Source: Desulfobacter curvatus DSM 3379
GTDB lineage: Bacteria; Desulfobacterota; Desulfobacteria; Desulfobacterales; Desulfobacteraceae
Direction: 5' to 3'
Assembly (NCBI RefSeq): GCF_000373985.1
Contig: NZ_KB893063.1
Span: forward strand, 1 to 51,824
DNA length: 51,824 nucleotides
Position 1 is the stretch's first letter, and the number at the start of each line of letters is the position of its first letter. The notes under the pieces are model-generated. The model ran no database searches. It was not told the origin of the DNA and worked only from the letters and a program-made list of their open reading frames with translations. A program made the translations under genes and the position numbers. Below are positions 8,142-17,305 of the stretch, piece after piece.

Positions 8142-8200
8142 TTGTTTGTTGTGGGTTGAGTCTGGGCGTCGATAGACCAGGTCAGCCCATGGCTGTTATA
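8142..8200 (+). repeat. Hairpin repeat, copy 1 of 3
   Basis: The unit reads GTTGTGGGTTGA then about 20 bases then GTCAGCCCATGGCTGTTATA. GGGTTGA (8153-8159) can pair with TCAGCCC (8182-8188), and CAGCCCATGGCTG is itself nearly palindromic. Closely similar copies occur at 29843-29905 (plus) and 17306-17362 (minus). Here it ends 74 bases before the precorrin-2 dehydrogenase start and points toward it. It may be a REP-like dispersed element or a leader RNA. Confidence 0.6.
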
Positions 8201-8273
8201 AAGATTGAAAAAAACTAACAGGCAATATATATTAAACCCCCTGCTCAAACAAGGGCGAATAAGGGATGAGGTG

Positions 8274-8948
8274 ATGGATTACTATCCGATTTTTTTAGAT
8301 GTTAAAGACAGAGACTGTCTTGTGGCCGGCGGTGGGGCTGTGGGAACAAGAAAGGCATTTGGCCTTGCCCGGGCAGGTGCCCGGGTTACCGTGGTCAGCC
8401 TTGGGTTTTCAGATGAATTGTTAAATCCATCGTTTTCTGCCATCACTTTAAAAGAAAAAGAGTTTGAAGATTCGGATCTGGACGGTATGAGCCTGGCTTT
8501 TGCCGCTACAGATAATATGCAGTTAAATGCCGCGATACGGCAGGCGGCACAAAAGAAAAATATATTGTGCAATATTGCTGACGGCCGGGACAAAGGGGAT
8601 TTTATTCTGCCGGCGGTGGTGGACAGAGGCGATCTGTTATTTGCCGTATCTACCTGCGGGGCAAGTCCGGCCCTTTCAAGACACCTGCGCATGGTGCTTG
8701 AGGCACATTTCGGTCCTGAATACGGCATCCTTGCAGCCCTTTTAGGCCGCATCAGAGCCCTTTTGCTGGAACGGGAACATGATCCCAAGGGGCACCGGAA
8801 AATTTTTCGTGCCTTGCTTGATGCCGACTTGCCTGAAAAAATTGCCGCGGGACAAACCCGGCAGATTGATGCCGTGCTTGCCAAGGTCTTGGATGACGGA
8901 TTCAGTCTGGCAAGGCTTATGCCCGATTTCGGTACCAGGGAGTTGTGA
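8274..8948 (+). CDS. Precorrin-2 dehydrogenase / sirohydrochlorin ferrochelatase (siroheme synthase N-domain)
   Basis: A 224-residue protein matching the CysG-B/Met8p module. The Rossmann NAD site is VAGGGAVGTRKAFGLARAG near the N-terminus, and the dimerisation/catalytic part has SPALSRHLR. The methyltransferase half of CysG is absent. The enzyme oxidises precorrin-2 to sirohydrochlorin and can insert iron to give siroheme, the cofactor of sulfite reductases. In sulfate reducers siroheme is also the precursor of heme by the Ahb route. The ATG at 8274 is chosen because GGGATGAGG gives good spacing; an upstream in-frame ATG at 8205 lacks a ribosome site and adds a non-homologous leader. Its stop overlaps the next start by one base. 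Confidence 0.9.
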   Translation: MDYYPIFLDVKDRDCLVAGGGAVGTRKAFGLARAGARVTVVSLGFSDELLNPSFSAITLKEKEFEDSDLDGMSLAFAATDNMQLNAAIRQAAQKKNILCNIADGRDKGDFILPAVVDRGDLLFAVSTCGASPALSRHLRMVLEAHFGPEYGILAALLGRIRALLLEREHDPKGHRKIFRALLDADLPEKIAAGQTRQIDAVLAKVLDDGFSLARLMPDFGTREL

Positions 8949-9781
8949 TGTTTATGAATATTCCTTTTATCCTTTTGCAGTGTGCAACGTTTTTTTACCT
9001 GATAAGCACAGCCGGGTATTTTTGTTATCTGTTTCACCAGAAGAATCGAATTCAGCAGACCGCCCTGGGCGCCGTGGGCATCGGGGCCGTGGTGCATCTG
9101 TTTGCCATTGTGCTGCAAAGCGCGGCACTTGGCGGGCTGCCCATCTACACCCTTGGCCAGAGCCTGTCCATGGCAGGTCTCTCCCTCGCCGCCATGTTCA
9201 TTTATACCCAGTACCGGTTCCGTTTAAAAATCCTTGGGGTGTATGCCACGGCCATGATCAGTGTCCTGATGCTTGCGTCCATCTTTCTGCCCGAGGCGGC
9301 CAAGACCCCGGACAAGATATACAAGGGCATTTTCTTTTTCGGGCATATTATTCTTATTTTTACAGGGGAATCCATGCTTGCCCTGGCCTGCGGTGCTGGT
9401 ATCCTTTATCTGCTCCAAGAGCAGGGAATCAAAGGAAAAAGTCCGGGGTTCTTTTTTAAACGGTTGCCCTCTTTGGATTTTCTGGATGCAGTTTCCTATA
9501 CCTGTATTACCACAGGATTTGCTTTACTCACATTTGGGCTTGTCACCGGCTTTATTTATGCCAGATCCGTGTGGGGCAGTTTTTGGCGATGGGATGTAAA
9601 AGAGGTGTTTTCCCTGGGTGCCTGGCTGGTGTATGCGGCCCTTTTGCACCTGCGGCTCTATTCGGGGTGGCGGGGGCGCAACTCCGCGGTCATGTCCGTG
9701 ATTGCTTTTATCATATTAATTTTTACCTTCCTGGGGGTGAATTTCTTCCTTGGCGGGCATCACCAGGGGTTTACCCAATAA
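8948..9781 (+). CDS. Cytochrome c assembly protein, CcsA/HemX-like
   Basis: A 277-residue integral membrane protein with about eight hydrophobic segments. The family's tryptophan-rich heme-handling motif is present as GSFWRWDVKEVFSLGAW near residues 210-226, followed by conserved histidine-containing helices (LLHLRLYSGW). CcsA/CcmC-type proteins move or present heme for cytochrome c maturation; HemX homologues next to hemA in other bacteria affect glutamyl-tRNA reductase level. Both roles fit this position, between siroheme synthase (1-base overlap) and hemA (24-base gap). No CcsB/ResB partner is in the window, which favours the HemX-type reading. Confidence 0.85.
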   Translation: MFMNIPFILLQCATFFYLISTAGYFCYLFHQKNRIQQTALGAVGIGAVVHLFAIVLQSAALGGLPIYTLGQSLSMAGLSLAAMFIYTQYRFRLKILGVYATAMISVLMLASIFLPEAAKTPDKIYKGIFFFGHIILIFTGESMLALACGAGILYLLQEQGIKGKSPGFFFKRLPSLDFLDAVSYTCITTGFALLTFGLVTGFIYARSVWGSFWRWDVKEVFSLGAWLVYAALLHLRLYSGWRGRNSAVMSVIAFIILIFTFLGVNFFLGGHHQGFTQ

Positions 9782-9805
9782 GAACAGGACGCAGATTAAT
9801 CCATT

Positions 9806-11101
9806 ATGTCAAAGATAATTCTGATTGGTGCCAGCCATAAAACCGCGCCTGTGGAGCTCAGGGAAAAGTTGTCTTTTTCCCAGGAACAGGTTGAAACGGC
9901 CCTGGAATTTGTAAAACAAGAGTCAGGTATCAAGGAAGGCCTGGTTTTTTCCACCTGCAATCGTCTGGAATTTTTATATATCCCGAAAAACAGCGATGGG
10001 GAAAATAACGACAAAGTTGATGCCGTTCTGGCATTTATTTCTGAACTCAAGCAGTTACCTGTTTCAGAATTCAAATCATCCCTGTACATCCACACCGATG
10101 ACGACGCTGTCCGCCATCTGTTCTGCGTGGCTGCAAGTCTTGATTCCATGGTGGTGGGAGAACCCCAGATCCTGGGACAGGTGAAAAAGGCCTATAAAAC
10201 CGCCGTAAGTGCCGGTACAACAGGGGTATTGCTCAATCGTCTGATGCACAAATCCTTTTCCGTGGCAAAGCGGGTGAGAAAACAAACCGGCATTGGTGAT
10301 AATGCCGTGTCCATTTCCTATGCCGCCATTGAACTTGCTCATAAAATTTTTGCCGATCTTGCCACCAAGAGCGTCATGCTCATCGGGGCCGGGGAGATGG
10401 CGGAACTGGCTGTTGAACACCTTATGGCCCACCATGTGGAAAAGATTGTGGTGACCAACCGTACATTTAAAAACGCTCTGGAACTGGCCCGTAAGTTTAA
10501 CGGTCAGGCGGTTCAGTATGAGGAACGGGTATCCGCACTGGCAGATGTGGATATTATTATCAGCTCCACCGGGGCCACGGATTATGTGTTAACCCGTGAC
10601 CAGGTCAAGGGCATCATGAAAAAACGACAGAATAAAACCCTGTTTTTCATTGATATTGCCGTGCCCAGGGATATTGATCCCCGGATCAATAAAATTTCCA
10701 ATGCCTATGTGTATGATATTGACGATTTGAGAAATATTGTTGAAACAAATATCAGTCAGCGGGAACAGGAAACCATAATGGCACAACGGTTTGTGGAGGA
10801 GGCTTTGCTGGCTTTCCGCCGATGGTTGGATGAACTGGCCGTGGTGCCTACCATTAAGGCCATTAACCGAAAAATGACTGACATTGTGAATTTGGAATGT
10901 GAGAAAACCCTGGCCGGGCTGTCCCATTTGTCAACGGGTGATGCCGAATCCATCCGAAGGATGACAAGGGCCATTGCATCCCGTGCCATCCATGATCCCA
11001 TTTTATTTCTGCGTAACACCGGTGATCACCGGGACGATTCTTTGTATTTGAATATCGCCCGGCAGTTGTTTAATCTGGACATCCCGGATCACAATTATTG
11101 A
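9806..11101 (+). CDS. hemA: Glutamyl-tRNA reductase
   Basis: A 431-residue enzyme of normal length. The catalytic domain has SHKTAPVELREKL and the nucleophile C51 in FSTCNRLEF. The NADPH-binding Rossmann domain has LIGAGEMAELAVEHL (about 195-209), and the C-terminal dimerisation helix bundle is complete. It reduces glutamyl-tRNA to glutamate-1-semialdehyde, the first committed step of C5-pathway tetrapyrrole synthesis. It is cotranscribed with the siroheme and CcsA/HemX-like genes upstream, and the PBP gene starts 11 bases after its stop. Confidence 0.97.
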   Translation: MSKIILIGASHKTAPVELREKLSFSQEQVETALEFVKQESGIKEGLVFSTCNRLEFLYIPKNSDGENNDKVDAVLAFISELKQLPVSEFKSSLYIHTDDDAVRHLFCVAASLDSMVVGEPQILGQVKKAYKTAVSAGTTGVLLNRLMHKSFSVAKRVRKQTGIGDNAVSISYAAIELAHKIFADLATKSVMLIGAGEMAELAVEHLMAHHVEKIVVTNRTFKNALELARKFNGQAVQYEERVSALADVDIIISSTGATDYVLTRDQVKGIMKKRQNKTLFFIDIAVPRDIDPRINKISNAYVYDIDDLRNIVETNISQREQETIMAQRFVEEALLAFRRWLDELAVVPTIKAINRKMTDIVNLECEKTLAGLSHLSTGDAESIRRMTRAIASRAIHDPILFLRNTGDHRDDSLYLNIARQLFNLDIPDHNY

Positions 11102-11112
11102 AGGTGAGTTAA

Positions 11113-13425
11113 ATGAAATTGTTGAGGCGGTTGATCATCTTTTTACTGTTGTGTGCATGCTTGGTTGTCTTTGGTTATGCTTATTTGATCAATCATCAGG
11201 TGGCCCAGCGGTTCAAAGACCGGTTATGGGATATACCGGCTAAGGTATATGCCAGGCCCATGACCCTTTATCCTGGGTTACCGCTGTCCGTTAAATCCCT
11301 TGGGCAGGAGTTGGATCTGATGGGATATAGACGGGTTTCAACCCAGGCGCAGCTGACAGTGCCGGGCACTTACGCCAGTTACCAAGGCCGGTTTGTCCTC
11401 AATTGCAGGCCCTTTAATTTTGGAACCCAGAGCCGCCCCGTGCGGCGCATAGAGCTCATTATATCCCGCGGCCGGGTAACCGATCTAAAATCTTCAGACC
11501 GCACCGCAGACATGGAACAGTTGGACCCGGTGCTCATCGGGCAGTTCTACCCATCCTCCATGGAAGACCGTGTTCTCGTGAATACCGAGGGTATTCCGGC
11601 GTTGCTTAAAAAAACCATTGTTGCCGTGGAGGATAAAAATTTTTATTCCCATTACGGTATTGATTTTAAGTCCATTTTCCGGGCCATTGTGGTGAATATC
11701 CGGGAGGGCCGTTTTACCCAGGGCGCCAGCACCCTGACCCAGCAACTGGCAAAAAATTTTTTCCTTTCCCCTGAAAAAACACTGAAACGCAAGCTCAGCG
11801 AAGCGTTTGTCGCGGCAGCCATTGAGCGTCAGTTTACCAAAGAGGAAATTCTTGAAGCTTATATTAACGAAGTTTACCTGGGACAGGACGGTGCCAGGGC
11901 CATTCACGGGTTTGGTTTGGCTGCTCAGTTTTATTTCGGCAAGTCTTTGGAGCTGCTCTCCCCAGGGGAAACGGCACTGTTGGTGGGCATGCTCAAAGGA
12001 CCGTCCGTTTACAATCCAAGGATTCATACCGAGCGGGCCACAGCCCGGCGAAATACCGTACTTGGCCTCATGGCTGACCAGAAACTGATTTCATCCTCCC
12101 AGCTGACAAAATTACTTGGCAGTCCCCTTGGCGTTATTCCGGTACCCCGGCAATGGCGGTTTCCCTTTTATCTGGATCTGGTTAAGCGCAGACTGCTCAA
12201 AGAGTACCGTGAAGAAGATTTAAAAACCATGGGGTTGCGTATTTTTACCCCGTTTGATCCGCTGGTGCAATTGGCTGCGGAAAAGGGCGTGGCCGATTTC
12301 ATGGCCGGCAGGAGCTCAAAACTTCAGGCAGGTGTGGTGGTCACGGCCTGTGCCACCAATGAGATCCAGGCCCTGGTGGGGGGAAAGGAACCTAAATACG
12401 AAGGGTTTAACCGTGCCCTGGATGCAAAGCGTCTGATTGGCTCTTTGGTGAAGCCTGCGGTATATCTTTCGGCATTGGAACGGCCTGAAAACTATACTCT
12501 GGTGACCCGGATCCATGATGAGCCTATTTCGTTGAAAAGTGGCGGCCGTCTTTGGAAGCCCATGAATTATGATAGGAAATTCCATGGGGAGCTGCCCTTA
12601 TACCAGGCTTTGGTCCACTCCTACAATACACCCACGGTCAGGCTGGGCATGGATCTGGGTTTGGAAACGGTTTTTGCAACCATGGGGCAGTTGGGATTCA
12701 AACCCAATGCCCCGCTTGTGCCTGCAATGCTTTTGGGCAGTTTTGAGATGACACCGGTTCAGGTTGCCCAGGTCTACCACACCCTGGCCTCGGGGGGATT
12801 TTATACCCCGGCCCGGGTCATAAACGCCGTTTATACCCCGGACGGAGAAACGCTTCAGCGTTATCCTTTGCGTATTGAACAGCACCTGGATCCGGGTGCC
12901 GTATTTTTGGTGGACAAAACACTCCAGGCTGTGGTCCGCGAAGGTACGGGGCGATCTTTGTCCAGGTGGCTTTCTCCGGATCTGGGCATTGCAGGAAAGA
13001 CCGGTACCACTAATGATCTGCGGGATACCTGGTTTGCCGGCTTTTCCGGGAATCGCCTGGCCGTGGTCTGGGTGGGCAGGGATGACAACAAGTCCACAGG
13101 GCTGACCGGTGCCTCCGGTGCCATGCAGGTCTTTGGCCGGATTATGACACAGGTCCCCAACACACCCCTGACCCTGACCCCTCCAGAAAATATTGAGTGG
13201 GCGGTTATCAATCCCCAGACCGGGCTTGCTACGAATAATAATGTCCCAGGTGCCCTTGCCGTGCCTTTTATCCGCGGGTCTGCCCCTGTTGTTTCCGATC
13301 CTGTTTTCGACCCCGGTACTGACGTCGCTCCTCCATCCACGGCACCCCTTGGGCCCGACAAACAACCGGTGCAGAAAAAAAAGCCGCGATATCTCATTGA
13401 CTGGCTCAAGGATGTATTCAAATGA
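11113..13425 (+). CDS. mrcB: Bifunctional class A penicillin-binding protein 1b
   Basis: A 770-residue inner-membrane peptidoglycan synthase. One N-terminal anchor lies at about 6-26, then a UB2H-like domain at about 55-140, typical of PBP1b. The GT51 glycosyltransferase domain (about 150-320) has the catalytic Glu in VAVEDKNFYSHYG plus QGASTLTQQLAKN. The transpeptidase domain has SxxK in GSLVKPAVYL, SYN in HSYNTPTVRLG and KTGTTNDLRDTWFAGF. The C-terminal tail is proline-rich. It polymerises and cross-links murein. ATGA overlap with the following lipoprotein gene implies translational coupling to a likely activator. Confidence 0.94.
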   Translation: MKLLRRLIIFLLLCACLVVFGYAYLINHQVAQRFKDRLWDIPAKVYARPMTLYPGLPLSVKSLGQELDLMGYRRVSTQAQLTVPGTYASYQGRFVLNCRPFNFGTQSRPVRRIELIISRGRVTDLKSSDRTADMEQLDPVLIGQFYPSSMEDRVLVNTEGIPALLKKTIVAVEDKNFYSHYGIDFKSIFRAIVVNIREGRFTQGASTLTQQLAKNFFLSPEKTLKRKLSEAFVAAAIERQFTKEEILEAYINEVYLGQDGARAIHGFGLAAQFYFGKSLELLSPGETALLVGMLKGPSVYNPRIHTERATARRNTVLGLMADQKLISSSQLTKLLGSPLGVIPVPRQWRFPFYLDLVKRRLLKEYREEDLKTMGLRIFTPFDPLVQLAAEKGVADFMAGRSSKLQAGVVVTACATNEIQALVGGKEPKYEGFNRALDAKRLIGSLVKPAVYLSALERPENYTLVTRIHDEPISLKSGGRLWKPMNYDRKFHGELPLYQALVHSYNTPTVRLGMDLGLETVFATMGQLGFKPNAPLVPAMLLGSFEMTPVQVAQVYHTLASGGFYTPARVINAVYTPDGETLQRYPLRIEQHLDPGAVFLVDKTLQAVVREGTGRSLSRWLSPDLGIAGKTGTTNDLRDTWFAGFSGNRLAVVWVGRDDNKSTGLTGASGAMQVFGRIMTQVPNTPLTLTPPENIEWAVINPQTGLATNNNVPGALAVPFIRGSAPVVSDPVFDPGTDVAPPSTAPLGPDKQPVQKKKPRYLIDWLKDVFK

Positions 13426-13925
13426 AAAAATTTTGTTTTTATCTCATTGTCATGTCCCTTGTCGTTGTATCCGCCTGTGCACAAAAAAGACCTGTTTCAA
13501 TGCCACAGTCCCATCTGCCGCCTGCATCCGTGCCTGAAATCGGCGGGCCTTCAACGGATCAACGCAATATGCCCGATGATTCGGCCGTTTCGGGTCAGGA
13601 TGCGGGCCAAAACCCGCTTCTGTCTGCGGTCCGTCCTGTTCAGCGTCCCCGGCCCAAGGCGTTGGCCCGGATGATCCGGAATGCTGAAAATCAACTTAAA
13701 AACAGGCAGCCTCAACTGGCCTTTTCCACCCTGGAGCAGGCATTGTACATTGACGGTCAGGACCCGCTGGTATGGCACCTGATGGCAAGGGCCCAGTTTG
13801 ACCAGGGAAATGTTGTCCAGGCGGTTTCCTTGGCCAAAAAATCCAATAGCCTGGCTGCCGCCTATCCGGACGTAAAGGAAAAAAACGCAGCACTTCTTCG
13901 CAAAGCCCAGGGCAGTGCTGATTAG
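13422..13925 (+). CDS. TPR lipoprotein, candidate LpoP-like PBP1b activator
   Basis: A 167-residue lipoprotein. The signal peptide ends in the lipobox VVSAC with C19 lipidated. Residues 20-75 are proline- and glutamine-rich, probably a disordered stretch spanning the periplasm. Residues about 80-160 form one to two TPR-like helical hairpins (AENQLKNRQPQLAFSTLEQ, WHLMARAQFDQGNVVQA). The size, the disordered linker and the TPR end resemble LpoP, the activator of PBP1b in Pseudomonas. The start overlaps the PBP1b stop (ATGA), which strongly suggests partnership. Its stop overlaps the convergent hybrid-kinase stop at 13922-13925. The lipoprotein call is firm; the activator role is inference. Confidence 0.75.
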   Translation: MKKFCFYLIVMSLVVVSACAQKRPVSMPQSHLPPASVPEIGGPSTDQRNMPDDSAVSGQDAGQNPLLSAVRPVQRPRPKALARMIRNAENQLKNRQPQLAFSTLEQALYIDGQDPLVWHLMARAQFDQGNVVQAVSLAKKSNSLAAAYPDVKEKNAALLRKAQGSAD

Positions 13926-16900
13926 GTGGCTGACTCAATGGGTGTCGTCTGCGAGGCTTCTATGGCCTCGCACAGTTCCCGATGGCGTCGTGAAAATATC
14001 TGAAAAGAGGTATCCCAATCAGGGTTGTCCGATTTCAGGATCTCCTCAAGCTCATTGGCCGCCTTTCTCAATGGCATCGCTCCAATGTAGGCGGCCTGCC
14101 CACGGATTTTATGAACCTGTTTGGCTGCGGTATCCGTATCTCCGGCATTCAAGGACGCCTGCACTTGTTCAAGGACGCCCTCATTTTCATCCATGAACAG
14201 ATTCAGCAGCTTTTGAAAAAGACTTGCGTTACCGCCCAAAATTCTTAAAACCTCCTGGGGATCAATACCGGCAATCTTGGGCAAGTCGGCAGAGGGGGAC
14301 AATGATTCGTCCGGAACAGATCCCTTTCGCGTATCTGCTTGTGGTGTAGACTGCAGAGGACAATTTCGGTTTTCTTTCATATTTCGTCGCAGCACATATA
14401 TCAATTGTTCCGGATCCAGCGGTTTGGGTAAAAAGTCATCCATTCCGGCATCCGTGGCTCGTTTCTTTTCTTCTGCCGTGGCCCCAGCGGTGAACGCAAT
14501 AACAGGAAGCGTAAGCCCCAGTTGCTGATATATGGCCCGGGTGGCTTCCACACCATCCATGACAGGCATCTGAAGATCCATCAACACCAGATCGTAATCG
14601 TCCGGATTTGCTTCCAGAACCTCGATGGCTTCCCGGCCGCTTTGACAGTCGGTAACAACAATACCCTCTGCTTCCAGAATTCGCCTTGTGATTATCAGGT
14701 TAATGCGGCTGTCGTCGACCAAAAGCAGTCGAACACCTGCCAACCTTTGGTCTTGCCTCTCCTGAATCGTCATGTCATTCGTGACATGCTGTAATTTATC
14801 GGTGTGGTATCCGCTTTGATTTTCTGAGATCTTTCCCGAAACCGTAAACGGCAGATCCAACCAGAAGGTGGATCCCCGACCTGGTTCACTTTCCACGCCG
14901 ACATGCCCATCCATCATTTCCGCCAGTCGATGGACAATGGAGAGCCCCAGCCCGGTACCACCGTAGTTTCTGGTGGTACTGGCATCTTCTTGGCTGAAGG
15001 GCTTAAAGAGCCTTGATTGTGCCTCCGGTGCGATGCCCTTGCCACTGTCTTTGACCGTAAAGCGAAGAAGTATCTGGCTATCTGGAATGTCCCTTGAAAC
15101 TGAAGTGACCGTCAGGCTGATCCCCCCGGCATCGGTAAACTTAATCGCGTTACCAATAAGATTGACCAGCATCTGTTTCAGTCGATGGTCGTCACCGTAC
15201 ACCCCTTTGGGAATGTCGGCCGAAGGCTCGGCCACCTCGAAATTCAAACCTTTGGTTTCGGCATTCACGGTAAAGAGCTGCCTGATGTCCTGCAGCAATC
15301 CGGGCAGAAAGAAATCACGGGGATCTATTGACAATTCCCCGGCCTCAATTTTGGAGAAATCCAGAATGTCGTTGACCAGGTCCAGCAGCTGCCCACTGGC
15401 CGTCTGAATGACGGAGAGATCGTTCAATCGTTCTGAATTGAGCGCATGCTGACTCATCAAGTGGGTCATGCCGACGATGGCGTTTAAAGGCGTACGGATC
15501 TCATGGCTCATGGTTGTCAAGAAACGGCTCTTGGCCTGGTTGGCGGCTTCAGCGGCTTTTTTGGATTTTTCCAGCTTTACCTGCATCGATTTGAGGCGCC
15601 GATTCGAATAAGTCATGAAGGCGATAATCAAGACAGCCGGCAACCCAAATAGAGCAATCCACCGTATGACGTCGCGCAACGAGAGTTTGTTTTCATATTT
15701 GACTGAAATCCACTTTCCCACAATCTCTGTTTTTTCATTTTCACCGAGGCTGTCTGAGGCTTTTTGCAGGATCTGTCCTAAAAGAGGTTCGTCTTTTCTT
15801 GATGCGATACACAGTTCCAGGTCGAAATTCAGCCTTCCGGCAATTTTGAGGGCCGTCATTGCATTTTTTTGCATGATATAGCCCACTGCCGGCATGGAGT
15901 CGATATAGCCGTAAATCTCTTTTTTTTGTACTTTTAAAAGACCGTCTTCAGCATTCTTGACGTCCACAGCGTTAAAATAGGGGTTTTTCGTTTTCAAAGG
16001 TTCTGTATATGCCGAATCTTTGATGATTCCTATGGGTCTGTTTCCCAATTCTTCGGCATCGTTGACAAACTGACCTTCTATCCTTGTCACGACAACAATA
16101 GGCAGGATGATATAAGGTTTGGTAAAATTCATGGCGTCATGCCTGCTGGCGACATCCATGGAAATCGGCAGAATGTCACATTTTTTTTCCCGTATATTTT
16201 TCAATGACTCTCCCCACTCTTGTGTGGGAACCAGCTGGAATTTTGTATTCAGCCTTTTTTCAAAGAGCTCTAAAAAGTCAGCGCTTATTCCATCATGCTT
16301 CCCTTGATCACTGATCCACTCATAAGGCCGATAATTTGGGGTAGTACAAAACTTTATTATGCCTTTTTTGTTAAGGTACTCACTTTCTTCCTTTGTCAAG
16401 TTTACCTTGATGTGTTTGTCGTTGGCGGCTGTCTCTTTGAATGAACCGAACCACTTGTTTTCCAAAGGTTCAATATCTCCGGGTGTCAGATTCGCGAACG
16501 CTTTATTGAGCATCGAGATCAGCTCCGGGGCATTGTGATGCGCCATGAAGTGGTATTTGCCGCTTTTACCCCTGTCCAGCTCCTTGAACCAGCCGGAAAT
16601 TTTGAGATCGTTCAGGCCCATCTTTTTCAGATGGTAACGTATGACAAGTCCGGACGCCACCGTGGCATCTGCGGCTCCCCGTGAGACAGCATCGAGCATC
16701 TCCCTCATCCCATTGACAGCCAGTAAACGCACTTCAGGATGGTGTTTTGAAAGATATTCTTCGGTGTGCCATCCTTTTCCAACGGCCACTGTTTTACCAT
16801 ACAGCTGCTTGATATCATGGATATCCGGAGAATTAATTCGTATGGCAAAATTACTTTTCAGCCGCATATAGGGTTCCGAATAAAGACCGAATTTTTCTCT

Positions 16901-17272
16901 CTCCGGGGTTTTGGCCAGCGTATGCAACAGGTCAAGTTCATTTTTTTTGAATTTGTTTTCCAGTTGCTTCCAGGTGTAGCCATTAACATACTCAATATGT
17001 AGTCCGATCTTTTCAGCTAATATATTTAGTAGATCAATTGTGTACCCGGCCGGCTTATCGCCTACTGCAAAATCAAAAGGAGGGTAATCCGTCTCGTTGC
17101 TGGCCCTGATGGCCGGATGTTTTTTAAGCCATGCCTCCTCATCTTTGGTTAGCGGGATATGGGAAGGAGACATAATGACTTCTTCAGGCGACTGAAAACT
17201 ATGAAGATCTCCGGGAGAAAAGAGAAAAGCAAATAATATCAAAAGGATAAATGTTTGAGGTTTTGTTAACAT
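13922..17272 (-). CDS. Hybrid sensor histidine kinase with two periplasmic binding domains (BvgS/EvgS type)
   Basis: About 1116 residues from the preferred start. The order is: signal peptide (MLTKPQTFILLILFAFLF), SBP_bac_3 domain 1, SBP_bac_3 domain 2, one TM helix near residue 540-557, coiled coil, HisKA (TTMSHEIRTPLNA), HATPase_c (NAIKF, GTGLGLSIVHRL), receiver (VLMDLQMPVMDG) and a C-terminal Hpt (QVHKIRGQAAYIGA). Tandem venus-flytrap domains sense small ligands in the periplasm in BvgS relatives. The phosphorelay is complete within the chain except for the terminal regulator, which is not adjacent. Upstream ATGs at 17317 and 17308 are possible, but 17317 lies inside a dispersed repeat also found away from genes, so it is weak evidence for a start. 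The gene is single in its operon. Confidence 0.9.
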   Translation of the reverse strand: MLTKPQTFILLILFAFLFSPGDLHSFQSPEEVIMSPSHIPLTKDEEAWLKKHPAIRASNETDYPPFDFAVGDKPAGYTIDLLNILAEKIGLHIEYVNGYTWKQLENKFKKNELDLLHTLAKTPEREKFGLYSEPYMRLKSNFAIRINSPDIHDIKQLYGKTVAVGKGWHTEEYLSKHHPEVRLLAVNGMREMLDAVSRGAADATVASGLVIRYHLKKMGLNDLKISGWFKELDRGKSGKYHFMAHHNAPELISMLNKAFANLTPGDIEPLENKWFGSFKETAANDKHIKVNLTKEESEYLNKKGIIKFCTTPNYRPYEWISDQGKHDGISADFLELFEKRLNTKFQLVPTQEWGESLKNIREKKCDILPISMDVASRHDAMNFTKPYIILPIVVVTRIEGQFVNDAEELGNRPIGIIKDSAYTEPLKTKNPYFNAVDVKNAEDGLLKVQKKEIYGYIDSMPAVGYIMQKNAMTALKIAGRLNFDLELCIASRKDEPLLGQILQKASDSLGENEKTEIVGKWISVKYENKLSLRDVIRWIALFGLPAVLIIAFMTYSNRRLKSMQVKLEKSKKAAEAANQAKSRFLTTMSHEIRTPLNAIVGMTHLMSQHALNSERLNDLSVIQTASGQLLDLVNDILDFSKIEAGELSIDPRDFFLPGLLQDIRQLFTVNAETKGLNFEVAEPSADIPKGVYGDDHRLKQMLVNLIGNAIKFTDAGGISLTVTSVSRDIPDSQILLRFTVKDSGKGIAPEAQSRLFKPFSQEDASTTRNYGGTGLGLSIVHRLAEMMDGHVGVESEPGRGSTFWLDLPFTVSGKISENQSGYHTDKLQHVTNDMTIQERQDQRLAGVRLLLVDDSRINLIITRRILEAEGIVVTDCQSGREAIEVLEANPDDYDLVLMDLQMPVMDGVEATRAIYQQLGLTLPVIAFTAGATAEEKKRATDAGMDDFLPKPLDPEQLIYVLRRNMKENRNCPLQSTPQADTRKGSVPDESLSPSADLPKIAGIDPQEVLRILGGNASLFQKLLNLFMDENEGVLEQVQASLNAGDTDTAAKQVHKIRGQAAYIGAMPLRKAANELEEILKSDNPDWDTSFQIFSRRHRELCEAIEASQTTPIESAT

Positions 17273-17305
17273 GTGAACTACTCGCTGATAAAGGGGGATA
17301 ATTTC

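Noticed and set aside
8282..9118. Minus-strand frame of 278 codons over the siroheme synthase gene
   Set aside because: Antisense to a gene with clear Rossmann and CysG-B motifs; no independent support.
12598..13365. Minus-strand frame of 255 codons inside the PBP1b gene
   Set aside because: Antisense to the transpeptidase domain; no recognisable domain in its translation.
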